A stretch of DNA of 64,000 bases, from contig JAFFJZ010000001.1 in NCBI GenBank assembly GCA_018340375.1, positions 71,912,001-71,976,000 on the forward strand, given 5' to 3'. This DNA is from Gonatopus flavifemur. Its lineage: Eukaryota > Arthropoda > Insecta > Hymenoptera > Dryinidae. A program made the translations under genes and the position numbers. Of this stretch, positions 48,477-58,848 are shown piece after piece (the stretch's first letter is position 1; every line of letters begins with the position of its first letter). Below the pieces are notes generated by a model. That model searched no databases. It saw only the letters and a program-made list of their open reading frames with translations, and had not been told where the DNA came from.

Positions 48477-48583
48477 CATATCTCTAACAGCACACTCCTT
48501 CGCATCTCCGTGGTCTCCACGTAGATACCCCCTATCTCCGTGGAGACCACGAAGATGCGACGAAATGTGTTGTTAGGGATATG
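48477..48583. mobile_element. 107-base near-perfect hairpin element with CTCCGTGGAGACCACG core
   Basis: Arms of about 50 bases pair with few mismatches (CATATCTCTAACAGCACACT against the inverse of TGTTGTTAGGGATATG, and GCATCTCCGTGGTCTCCACG against CCGTGGAGACCACGAAGATG). The loop is TACCCCCTA-like. The GC-rich core is unusual in this AT-rich DNA. It may be a tiny MITE or a hairpin RNA source. Confidence 0.7.
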
Positions 48584-48753
48584 AATTATACAAAATGTTG
48601 AAAAATTTTCCATTCGGGTTATAATCAATGATATTCTGTACGATTCTATTTTGAAAAAATAGAACAGTATTGAAAACATGAATGAAACAATTTTTCAAAT
48701 CAAATTTGATTCATATATAATTCGATGTATCCAGATAACACAATAATTCGTGA

Positions 48754-48982
48754 CCCCGGTTAAAAAAAATCCATAGAATCCGACGAAATGAAATTTAACG
48801 GGATTCGTTCAGAATATTGTGCAAGATTCAATCAGATTTGGCAAGATTCAATCAGAATCACATGAAAGAAATACACTAATCTGATTAAATCTCATTGAAA
48901 ATAGTTGAATAGGATTTGGTCAGAACATTGTGCGAGATTCAATGAGATTTGGCGAGAATCAATCGATTTGTTTAACCAGGGG
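48754..48982. mobile_element. MITE with CCCCNGGTTAAA ends and GATTCAATCAGAT arrays
   Basis: The left end CCCCGGTTAAA and the right end GTTTAACCAGGGG are inverted. The interior repeats GATTCAATCAGATTTGGC and GGATTYGTTCAGAAYATTGTGC several times. No target duplication recognised. Confidence 0.65.
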
Positions 48983-49061
48983 AACCATTTCAAAAGAATT
49001 CTTGAACTAAATTCTGGAAGAATTATTTTTCCGAACTCTTGACGACCCTGGTAAAAAATGT

Positions 49062-49190
49062 GGATAGATTCGGATGGATTCGGATAAAAATTTGAAGATG
49101 GATAGAAAAATAGGATTGAAACAGATAGAAATACAATCCGAATTCAATCCTATTTTTGTATCCATTTCGATATTTCTATCCGAATCCGTC
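49062..49190. repeat. inverted repeat with GGATAGATTCGGATGGATTC arms
   Basis: The left GGATAGATTCGGATGGATTC with ATAGAAAAATAGGATTGAA pairs with the right TTCAATCCTATTTTTGTATC and TATCCGAATCCGTCC. The interior repeats GATGGATAGAAA. Likely part of the neighbouring MITE cluster. Confidence 0.6.
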
Positions 49191-50231
49191 CGCGTTTGCA
49201 CTCGGGGAGTTCTCAAAGAGTTCTTTCAATTCTAAAAGAATTATTTGACAGTTCTATAATAAATCCCTTGGGTGTACCATAAGAGTGTTGAAAGAACACT
49301 TTGAGATACCTCGAAGGACTCTTTAATGTCCGCTTTTTAGAACTCTTATGAAGCTCTGTCCCTGCTAAAGAAGAACTTCTTAAGAATTCAATGCACATGT
49401 TGAATTCCCGCAGATTTCTATGATTGTGAAAAAGCGTTTAGTAAGAATGATCGAGTGATGATGGTTGGTTCGAGTCCATAAAATAAAGAAATATGTAATT
49501 AGTAATATAGAATGAGAACAAAAAAACTAATCATATGTATTTTGTTTTTCACTCGTGTAAATCACAAACATTTTGGCGTTTATCGATACTGAAAATTTCA
49601 ATGATTGATTTGGTATGATCAATTTTGTAGGGTATATTTTTCAAAAGTGCCTGAACTTCAATATTTTCTGTTAATTGAATGATCCTTCGATAAATAAAAG
49701 CTTGATGAACGTAGAAGATCAGATGAATCGATCATTGAATAATTATCCTCCCAGACAGCACCACCACTTCACAAAGAATTCTTGAAAAAAACATTTAGAA
49801 CACCTCAGTTTTTGGGAAAATTCATTTTGTATCCCCAGAATCATCCAAATGATTTCTATGAGACATCAACATGTACACCCGTTATGCGACTAAACATGAA
49901 AACATATGGAAGGTCAAAAAGAATACCTAGTCCACCCAAAAGAACTCATATTGAACGCCATTAGGGATACATTCTGAGCACATAACGTATTCAGTTTTGA
50001 ATACAATTTACGTGCATAATGATATCGGTTTTGAATCCATTTTGCGTGCATAATGGTATCAGTTTTTAATGCTCATTAAATGAACAAATAAATGAATGAA
50101 ATAGTTACTTTGATATTTGAAAAAAGCAGACTCAACGGTTTGAAAAACTTTCGCTTCAAAAAATAATGTATACCATTCTTCAAAGGTTAGTTAAGAAAAA
50201 AATTCTAATTTAAAATATGTAAATACCATAC

Positions 50232-50570
50232 AATGTCTTTTTTCAGACTTTTTTCAGAGTTTTTCAGAGGTTTTCAATTTTTTTTCCAGACAAATAGGAA
50301 CGAAATTGCACTCTGAACAAACTCTAACAAAGCTCCGAAAAATTTCTAACATTTTTCTGATTATTGAAGTAAAATTTTTTCATTTTCAAACACTTTTTCA
50401 CATATGATATTTGAATTTAGAATATGAATGTATTCATGTAATTTTGAAAATTTTTAATAGTCAGGAATTTCTCAGAGTTTTGTCAGAATTCTATCAGAGT
50501 GCAATTTCGTTCCTATTTGTCTGAACAACTCTGAAAACCTCTGAAAAAAGTCTGAAAAAGTTTATACAGA
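50232..50570. repeat. nested inverted repeat with CAGAGGTTTTCA arms
   Basis: Left: AGACTTTTTTCAGAGTTTTT, CAAATAGGAACGAAATTGCA and CTCTGA. Right: the same blocks inverted (GTGCAATTTCGTTCCTATTT, CTCTGAAAAAAGTCTG). The two arms are separated by about 140 bases. Confidence 0.8.
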
Positions 50571-50587
50571 ATGTTCCAAAAATATTA

Positions 50588-50724
50588 GAGGCGGGCGAAT
50601 CTTGACGAAGCGAATCTTTTGTATAAAATACTTATCGAGTTTTGATGAAAATTCTATAGAATTCGATACGAATTGAACATTTTTTTTATACAAAAGATTC
50701 GCTTCGTAAAGATTCGCCCACCTC
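50588..50724. mobile_element. 137-bp TA-flanked MITE with GAGGYGGGCGAATC ends
   Basis: GAGGCGGGCGAATCTTGACG and its inverse CGTAAAGATTCGCCCACCTC are both bordered by TA. Inner arms AAGCGAATCTTTTGTATAAA pair perfectly. Tc1/mariner-type target site, no coding. Confidence 0.85.
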
Positions 50725-51367
50725 TAAAAAATATTAGATTTTTCATCAAATTTTCAGAAATTCTCAGAGTTTTTTTTAAGAGAAAAAGCGGAGTTTTTCA
50801 GAGATTATTCATGATGATTCCAGCGAAATATTTTCGTACGGGACATCAGGAACTTCTTCACCTGCGCTAAGTATGAACACTACCAAATTATGTGACCTTA
50901 CAATGTTCAACGCAGAACTTTCAAAATTCCAATGTATTTTCCCTACGTTATACATAACACTTTCAAAGCATACTCTGATTTTCACTGTTTATACTGGCAA
51001 TTTAAAAGAAACAAAAAACAACGCTTTATGCGTCATAATTTCATGAATTTCAAAAAGATTCAATGAACTGAATGTTCGCTCTGAATTTCATAATGATCAA
51101 GATGAATCCCAAACTACTTTTGTCCCTCAACCATTACCGTATGTGGTCTTGATGAATGTTTTGCGAGTTCTGATATGCACTCAATAAGAATTCTTTTGGA
51201 AGTCTTTTGGTACTGCATGTATTCTCTCAAATGATATATTGAATTCTCAAAAAAGAGTTCTCAAAGCATTCTTTTCTGTGAATTCTCTGCGAATTCAAAA
51301 GGGACTGTAGTGCTGTCTGGGCTTATACACATAATATGTTAGACTGATTTTTATATTTGATAACCAC

Positions 51368-51614
51368 CCCAGATAGAAAAATGTCTCAATAATGCCATCA
51401 TAATGGTGACATGCACGCCAAGAAATGTTTGCAACATGGTACCAAGGTGTTTCCGCATAAAGCATTGTTATTGGTAGCAAAACGAGGTGATGGTACCATA
51501 ATGAAGACATAATGTTTACATTTTATGCATCATTGCAATCTGAGCGAAGTTTATGATAGTATATTTACGGCACATTATGTTACAAGATATTTAGGGCATG
51601 GTTTTCTATCTGGG
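51368..51614. mobile_element. 247-bp MITE with CCCAGATAGAAAA ends
   Basis: CCCAGATAGAAAAATGTCTC on the left and TTTTCTATCTGGG on the right are inverted. A further TTATCTGGGAT lies at 51832-51841, suggesting insertion into an older relative. The interior includes AATAATGCCATCATAATGG / TGGTACCATAATGAAGACAT. Confidence 0.7.
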
Positions 51615-52751
51615 ACATGAGTTCCGTGAGAGTTCTTTAATCATTCATGTCAAGAGTTCGCAACGACTTCTATCAATCAATGGATCGAGCTCGCCAAGAG
51701 TTCTATCAACAGGACATTAACGACTTCTTAGGGTAATTGAGAAGAACACTTGTCGGTTACTTTAGAATTCTTGATGAACGCTCTTTACAAATGCCGAGTT
51801 CTTCAGGAGCTCTACAAGCATTTCTTGTGTTATCTGGGATAGTTTATAAGTCATTATAAATCGCTCGGGATGGGATGATAATTACGATTTCGTTTGTTTT
51901 ATCCAACACGTGTCAAGCTGCTATCGAAATTTTATAGAATTTTATAAACACTAGGTAAATATTATATACAAAAATATCGTAAATATCACCCATCCCTAAC
52001 TCGGGAACGTAGAAACGCATTCTCAAATTTATGAATATCCGATTATCAATTAGATTAGAACAAAATCAAGTTGAATTCTCCTTCAAATATTCTCATAATA
52101 AAACGAATACATTCATGCTTCCATCCCTGGTTATTCAAGATAGAGAAGAAAGAAAAATCACATGATGAAATCTTTGTGGCGTGCATTGGTAACATGACTC
52201 AAGAGAATACTTGAAAACAAGAAAACGTTTATTATGGAATTTCCTAGAGTGCATTGAATTTGGAAAAAAAGTGTTAGAGGTACAAACAGAGAAAGCCTCA
52301 TAATTTCTGCCTACATTTGACTTTTCTTCAACGATATAGGTCTTTTCTTTCACTCGGTACTCCTAAAAAATGATTTACAGCCTCATAAAATGAGACGCAC
52401 ACAATTCGGTCCACACATGTTGATGTTTGTATTATATTTCAATACATCGACGATACTTATCAAAAAGAGTGCACAATGCTTCATCATTTCTTTAATGAAA
52501 AAGTATTCATAATTCTTTCCTGATGTTTAGCGCTGTAAATCTTAAACTATGAATTTAACGAGAGAAGAAGGTTTTCTTTTCTCTTTTGCATCGGGAGTAA
52601 TCAAAGATATCCGAAATTGATGCGGAAAGAATTGGCAAATTTGATATTTATTTAGCTGTACGAAAATTTCGTACCTTTTTCTTCGCATGGAGAAATATAT
52701 TTCTTATCGAAATGCGTCCAAACTAATGCTCTATCCTTGAGTTCGGAATTC

Positions 52752-52960
52752 ATGTTGCTAAAGTTTTTATCATTTACTGAAACGAATTCGTAATCGACTA
52801 GCAAAATATTCAGCTGTGAAAGATCTCAAAGATTGTAGTATAATCTTTGAATGATGTTCCGAATTAATTTGAGAAGCCAAATAATGATAATTCGTCATAT
52901 TTTATGAGTTGGAGATTTCATTTCGTTCCTACAAACGATTCGAACTTACGAAACAACATT
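52752..52960. mobile_element. MITE with ATGTTGCTAAAGTTT ends, copy 3
   Basis: ATGTTGCTAAAGTTTTTATC on the left and CGATTCGAACTTACGAAACA-ACATT on the right, with the inner GAAACGAATTCGTAATCGAC and TTTCGTTCC blocks, match the family at 15500-15716. Confidence 0.6.
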
Positions 52961-53089
52961 GAAATTCGTAAGAAGGTTATCATAAAAAATGTACCTGGAG
53001 GCAGAGGGGTTGAGAAAACGTCTATTGCACTGTGAAAAATATTTCACTCGAGGGGTTGACAGAGATATTGATGAAGTTGGTATATACAG

Positions 53090-53652
53090 AGGTGTGAAAA
53101 TTATTAGAATAATTGTTATTTCCGAAATAACTCCAACTTTTGCTTCAGATTATGCATTTATCTGTGGGGAAGTACTATTTTGTCTTGTTGATATCATAGT
53201 TTTTCATCCTTCCATTTCTGAGGTAATAACAATTATAACAATTTTTCTTTCCTTTTTTTTCACTCCAATGATCTCAACACCTCGATCTCAAACTAAACAG
53301 TATGTGACATAAATAGATACCCGCTGGGAATTTAGAATAGTTAACAACAAATTGCGACCGGGATTTTTATTGGTTTCATCGTAACTCAACTATCACTCCT
53401 TGTCGTGTATATAAATTTTATACAATGAAACACCAGTTCTTAATATCAAAATATTGCACATTGTTAATTATTTGAAAACATATGAAGATGCTCATAATCA
53501 AAAAGAACTTTATATAGTCATCATGGAATATTATTTCCTTCGTTCACAAGTGGAGGGCTTAAGAACTATTTATATCAAGAAATAAAACCAGTACTGCATA
53601 AATGATTGCATTCCCTTAGAGGAAAGTTGGAACGGTTTTGGAAATCACAATT
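53090..53652 (-). mobile_element. DNA element with AGGTGTGAAAATTATTAG end, copy B (inverted, one end lost)
   Basis: Its sequence runs parallel to the reverse complement of 38718-39302 over nearly the full length. The left end AGGTGTGAAAATTATTAGAA is intact. The other end stops at GGAAATCACAATT, where the last 22 or so bases of the terminal repeat are missing. The open frame at 52989-53312 crosses this border and is not a gene. Confidence 0.82.
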
Positions 53653-53876
53653 AACATATTTTATACGATCATTCCACGTGCAGGGAGCAGTACGTATTGA
53701 AAATATATTTCATGGATGTAAAGTATAGAAACAAATTGATTATTCCATAATTTAGTGATCCTTTCTGATAGAGAATATATATCAATTCCATCAATCTTTT
53801 ATGAAAATTTATTATAAGATTTAAATACATTCCCTATAAAACAAAATTAATTCTGTACAAGAATTGACTTTATTAA

Positions 53877-54533
53877 CCCATTAACGCCCAGATGATCAGA
53901 ATTTTCACTAACTTTTCAACGTGTTTATTTATCATGTTATCGGGCCGAGAAAAAAAACTCATATCACTACTTCTACGTGAAATTTTATGCTCTTTCAGAA
54001 TCTGGGCTTAAAATTTCGATCAGACACTCAAAAAAAAAATATGGCCGATTTAAACGTGAAAAACGTGAAAATTGTCGAAAAAAAATTTTTTCTGCATTTA
54101 TTTCAACAATGATACCGCGAGGATATCAACTTCAAACTATGATCAGAGGCGATCATGGATCTCAAACATTGGAAAACAATTTTTTCCAGAAAAATTCATC
54201 GACGCGTTTTTTCAAATTCGCGGCGAGAATGAAAAAATTCTATAAAAATTCTATTGAGATCCATGATCACCTCTGATCATAGTTTAAAGTTGATATCTTC
54301 GCGGTATCATTGTTGGAATAAATGCAGAAAAAATTTTTTTTCGACAATTTTCACGTTTTAATCGGCCATATTTTTTTTCTGAGTGTCTGATCGAAATTTC
54401 AAGGCCAGATTCTGAAAGAGCATAAAATTTCACGTAGAAGTAGTGATATGAGTTTTTTTTCTCGGCCCGATAACATGATAAATAAACACGTTGAAAAGTT
54501 AGTGAAAATTCTGATCATCTGGGCGTTGATGGG
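53877..54533. mobile_element. 657-bp piggyBac-like foldback with TTAA target duplication
   Basis: CCCATTAACGCCCAGATGAT and its inverse GATCATCTGGGCGTTGATGG-G are bordered by TTAA at 53873-53876 and 54534-54537. TTAA duplication and CCC-type ends are hallmarks of piggyBac elements. The arms pair over nearly their whole length, with only a short unpaired centre around 54160-54250. No transposase, and the 99-codon frame at 53977 is an arm read through. Confidence 0.9.
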
Positions 54534-55802
54534 TTAATGTAATTAGAAACGAACAAATGTATAGATCTCTCAATTTTGTACATACGTTTGAAGATGTAAA
54601 AACACCATCTGTGAGAAAATTTTAATTCTCATTCGCATTGTAGAATCTTGTAGCGTGATGTAGATAATCAATAATTTCGAACAAAACAAAATAAACAAGT
54701 GAGGGTGATTGTAAAATATCATTCAGATAAGGAGTCGCAAGTTTCGTATATCGAATACCTCAGTTGTATCAACGTGTGATCTTACGCTCATATTACGGCA
54801 ATACGTGATCCTATGGTAACGTTTAATGTACAGGATGGGGGTTTTGTCGATTCTTACAGGAGAATCGATTTTTTTCATACAGTATATATCAAATTTATGT
54901 CAATATTTTATATGAATTTATAAAAATTTGATTTTTTTTTCTATAAAAAATAATAAATTCTGTTTGAGAATCGGCATTACTACATTCATCGTTATGAAAT
55001 GAGTTATATTCTTGATATATAGATGTTGAAGAATCCATGTATAATAAATATAATATAATCCATAATGAATCGTACAAAATCAACAAAATTTATTCCGGAT
55101 TCAACGTGTTTCGCTTTCAAATTAGTCCATAAGAGAATTGAGTTCAAATATTTTTTCTCGGCTCCATAATTCATTGCGATCACAATATTCATACGTCCAG
55201 TAAATTGATTCTATTTCTAATTGTGCCATCAAAGATATAGTATTATTGATTACATGTAATGTGAAGCGTCTGAAACACAATTTGATACCTTCTCGTCGAT
55301 TATTCAACAAGATAAAATCAAATCGGTAGGCAACATATGAATATCACATTCAACTGTCAAAATGGAAATGAACAAGTTATTTCTTGAACGTTTGATCAAA
55401 TTATCCGTTAGTATAATCTCATATAATGGGGTCATTAGGTATATTATAAACAGCCATAACTATTACTGCAGTTGCCCTGGTGAGAACGGGAGCTGAAAAC
55501 CAGCAGAGACGAAGCGTAGGCTGTAGGTTGACCGTGAAACAAGCGATAGTAAAAAAATCACCGAAATACGAAGAATATTTAGAACGATGTTTAAAACAAA
55601 GAAAAAACGTTTGCACACCTGATCATTGACAAATAATATTCGAAGTACGCATGAAAATTATTTGCACGCGCTTCATGGAACGTAATAATATTCCATCCAA
55701 AGTTTATAAAAGGTATCTGCCATACGTTATGAAAAATGTTATGAATATGAGATATAATACTCCTATATGAGTTGAATCCTGATTGAATTCATTATTGGTT
55801 CC

Positions 55803-56078
55803 CCGGGGAAAAAGGATTAGATCTGACCAGATCTGAAGAACTGCAAATTTGAATTCGAACATGAAAAAATATCACTAAATTTTCTGGTAATCGAACAATT
55901 AATCTCTCATGAAGATTAAATGTGATCTTCAACTCATTTCTAACGAGATCTAATCAGATCTATCAAGATCCAGTGAGATCTATTGAGATCTGAATAGATT
56001 TGAATCTGATCTTGCGAGTTAAACTTCGGATCTACTCAGATTTGATGAAATCTAAATAGATCTAATTTTTTTCCCCGG
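55803..56078. mobile_element. MITE with CCGGGGAAAAA ends and an AGATCT array
   Basis: CCGGGGAAAAAGGATTAGATCT on the left (two changes) and AGATCTAATTTTTTTCCCCGG on the right are inverted. The interior contains about nine AGATCT or near-AGATCT units spaced roughly ten bases apart (ATCTAATCAGATCTATCAAG). Confidence 0.75.
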
Positions 56079-56904
56079 ATATATAACAGCGACTATTCAA
56101 CAGGTCTTTGTAAATTCAAATTGAACATTTGTGCTAGCTGGGGGATGAGCAAAGTGGACTGTTTTTTTTGTGATGAAATACATGAATTGAACTGGATGAT
56201 TTTGAATGAAGGATGTTACCTTATAAAAATTCTCACCGTAGCAAAATTTCTCCATTCTTTCCATGAATTTTTCCCAGAATATGGATGAAGTGAAAAAGGA
56301 AACACAGAAATTTTGCAAGCATCGAAAAATGACAAGAGAAAATTTTAAAATGTAACAGTTTTCATGTATCAGAACGAATCATCATTTAGATCATTCCTAC
56401 TTTATGTTGAAGTACCATACTCACCCCTTCGCCATACTCCCTCACTTTTGTATCAATTCTCAGTACAGACCGACGGCATCTGCGTTTTTTTTTTATAGAA
56501 TGTGTTTTCCATTCTCAACGGTTTAGTATCATAAAAAATTCTTAACGCCAATTCACTGTGAAGAAGGATATTGCTGACCGTGTACTTTTACTTGTTTACA
56601 TACCAAGCTCAATATCTCGAGATGCCCTGTTTTGACTGTTTTCAAACGCCCAAATATGAAAAAACAGAGTGGAAAAAAATTTGAGGGTCTCACATTTCTT
56701 TTCAGGTTAAGAAACGGTATTGAGAGTCGGAATTCATTCACGAAGTTAGTTGAGAACATTTTCTTGAGAAATATAAAGGAAGAAAGTTGAATGTTGTTGA
56801 TGAAAACATGATTAGTTATGGAAATTTCGGTTCTTCGGATTATGAATAATTCTTTTACCGCATAGCAAAAAGTATAACAAATGTCTTAATGAAAGAATAC
56901 AGGG

Positions 56905-57110
56905 AGGAAAGTGCGGCTAAAAAATATAGCAGTATCGAAGAGAATCTAAGAATATTTCATAGGGTTTCTTAGTAAACATGAAAGGGTTCTAATTTTTGTT
57001 GAATACCACTCTTAAAAAATGAAAAATCAATTATACATAATAAAAGTTGAAAAAAAAAAAATATGCGCTGAAAGTTGAGCATGGAATTTTACTATTTACT
57101 TTCTGAAACT
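56905..57110. mobile_element. decayed copy of the 44363 MITE
   Basis: GCGGCTAAAAAATATAGCAG, then GAATCTAAGAATATTTC, TAGTAAACATGAAAGGGTTC and TGGAATTTTACTATTTAC, follow the order of the arm at 44380-44600 with many changes. Confidence 0.4.
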
Positions 57111-57542
57111 CATCAATTTCTTCCAACATTCCGCACTGAGACAAATGAAATGTGAAAACAACCTCTATTTCGTATATTTTTCACCTGTCAAATAATGAAA
57201 ACTGAAGCCAGCCTTTCAAAAGTGAAAAGTACCTTTTCAATGTTGAATTTCACCGTACATTCTGTTTGATTCACCAAAAAGATGGTATTTATCACCTATC
57301 TCATGGTAATAATAACCAAAATAATGTATTTTTCACCGTCAAATACATTACTATATTGAAACGTGATTTCTACAATGCAGATTTTTCTCAGTGCGATTTT
57401 ATGGAGAAAATTTCCAAAAACATACGAACCGTTTTGGAATTTATGGCAATATTCGATAGAAAATTCACATGATATGATCAGTTTACACACTGAGGAAAAA
57501 GTATTCTAAATTTACTCTAATCGAAGAAGGTTGTTGTTTCAT

Positions 57543-57738
57543 ATTCTTCAAGTTTGGATCGTTGATAGAAACGAAACAAAAATTCAAAATCACAAAATCT
57601 GATGATTTATCATTATTTATTTTTGTAAATTGACTCATTCGGAGAATGTGTTGCAAGATTTTAGCTCTCAAACAGCTGAATATTTTGTTATTCGATTATA
57701 AATTCGTTCCAATAAATGATTCAAACTTCAGAAACATT
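57543..57738. mobile_element. MITE with AAGTTTGGATCGTTGATAG ends, copy 4
   Basis: CAAGTTTGGATCGTTGATAG with AAACGAAAC on the left and AATTCGTTCCAATAAATGAT then TCAAACTTCAGAAACATT on the right, a diverged relative of 15500-15716. The outer CACTGAGGAAAAA (57489) and CTCTCAGTGTA (57820) may bound a larger element that contains it. Confidence 0.6.
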
Positions 57739-58243
57739 CATTATTAAGATATTTTATTTGACTCAAATGATAGTTCGTTTATAATTGATAATTATTCTTT
57801 GTCACAATCAAACTCTCCTCTCAGTGTACTGTTAAGAATACGGTTTTGAAAATTTTTATCAATCAGGGCATGTGCATAGCTATCTGATTTTGATACGTTC
57901 ATCTGAACCTCTCTGAAATACTCTGTTAATAGATAATCTTGAATGATTTGACTAAATTAGAAAATAACGCCGATTTCGAGGAAAAACCGGATCACCCATA
58001 TCAGTTACTTTGGAAACATCCCCTATCTTTCTGTCGGTTCAACAGAAACTTATATAAAATCATTAAAGGACAATCAGTGACAAATCAGATTATTTACCTA
58101 AATGTAGCTTGGAAAATACCATGAAACTGCTTGTAAAAACACATCCAAACATGGTACTTTTCAAGCCAAATAACTCCATCACTCCGGAAAAAAAGTTATG
58201 CATGACAACGCAAGATCATGCAAAATCATATTTTGCGCAATGT

Positions 58244-58253
58244 AAAAAAAAAA
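58244..58253 (-). terminator. Pol III T10 terminator of the 5S rRNA gene
   Basis: Ten consecutive T residues on the - strand begin five bases after the 3' end of the 5S sequence. A run of four or more T is the standard RNA polymerase III stop. Confidence 0.85.
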
Positions 58254-58257
58254 TTAT

Positions 58258-58375
58258 GCCAACAGCACGCGGTGTTCCCAAGCGGTCACCCATCCAAGTA
58301 CTGACCGCGCTCACTGTTGCTTAACTTTGGTGATCAGACGAGAACCAGTGCGTTCAACAGGATGTGGCCGTTGGC
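58258..58375 (-). rRNA. 5S ribosomal RNA, full length (118 nt), single copy
   Basis: The - strand reads GCCAACGGCCACATCC at the 5' end and CACCGCGTGCTGTTGGC at the 3' end, with all canonical blocks between: GGTTCTCGTCTGATCACC, AAGTTAAGCAAC and CAGTACTTGGATGGGTGACC then GCTTGGGAACACC. The terminal helix pairs (GCCAAC with GTTGGC). Helix II (CTGTTG with CAACAG) and helix III (TGG with CCA) are also complementary. The internal Pol III control region looks intact. With the T10 stop and an upstream TATA-like box it looks like a working gene rather than a fragment. A 5S-derived SINE is possible, but no SINE body follows. Confidence 0.9.
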
Positions 58376-58401
58376 TTGTGTATCACTTCTTAAAATTCAG
58401 A

Positions 58402-58408
58402 ATTTATA
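58402..58408 (-). promoter_or_regulatory. TATA-like box at -33 of the 5S rRNA gene
   Basis: The - strand carries TATAAAT starting 33 bases before the first base of the 5S sequence. Insect and fungal 5S genes often use a TATA-like element near -30, so its position supports functionality. Confidence 0.55.
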
Positions 58409-58848
58409 GTACACGAGTCGAAACTGTTGAATGCTCTTACAAAACTGAGAATTAAAATACTTCGTAGATATGATTGAGCGAAATGACTTCTACAATTCTC
58501 TTCTATTATTGCATTGAAACTTCAGAAAAAAATGTCTGGGGATTATGAATACCCATACAGCACAAAAGTCCCCGCAAAGAGCTCCCGTTGTGATAGCAAA
58601 CATGAATTCATTATGAATAGTTTGAATTAAAAATGAACTTTTGATGAATCACTTAATCTTCAAAAAGAATTCATAAAGAACTATTCAGGAATTCAACATG
58701 TATGCATTTTGAATTCATTGAGTTCATATTAAATTCATTTTCACTGTCATAACCCAGACAGCACAACGTGCCACTGGAACGTTTATGGAAGGTTTATAGA
58801 ACGTAGGAGAGGTTTTCAGAACGTTCAGAAAACGTCCCAGAGACACAT

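Larger units (their letters stand above)
49750..51321. mobile_element. element bounded by CCCAGACAGCACYAC ends
   Basis: The left end CCCAGACAGCACCAC and the right end GTAGTGCTGTCTGGG are exact inverses except for one base. The interior carries AAGAATTCTTG-type motifs and two nested foldbacks (50232-50570, 50588-50724). Similar ends (CCCAGACAGCAC, GTGCTGTTTGGG) bound 58753-60039. No transposase found. Confidence 0.7.
54538..58243. other. non-coding, repeat-bearing region
   Basis: No gene was recognised. It holds the AGATCT-rich MITE (55803-56078), a decayed relative of the 44363 element (56905-57110) and an AATGTT-type MITE (57543-57738). The remainder is AT-rich without visible structure. 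Confidence 0.6.

Noticed and set aside
49440..49490. possible tRNA gene around GGTTCGAGTCC
   Set aside because: The B-box-like motif is present, but no A-box at proper spacing and no foldable acceptor stem were seen.
52989..53312. 107-codon frame and its partner at 39092-39319 as a conserved gene
   Set aside because: Similarity arises because both are copies of one DNA element. The frames start at different places and cross the element border, so conservation is by copying, not selection.
53977..54276. 99-codon open frame on the + strand
   Set aside because: It lies wholly within one arm and loop of the TTAA-flanked foldback element.
58109..58324. 71-codon + strand frame
   Set aside because: Its 3' half is the antisense of the 5S rRNA sequence.
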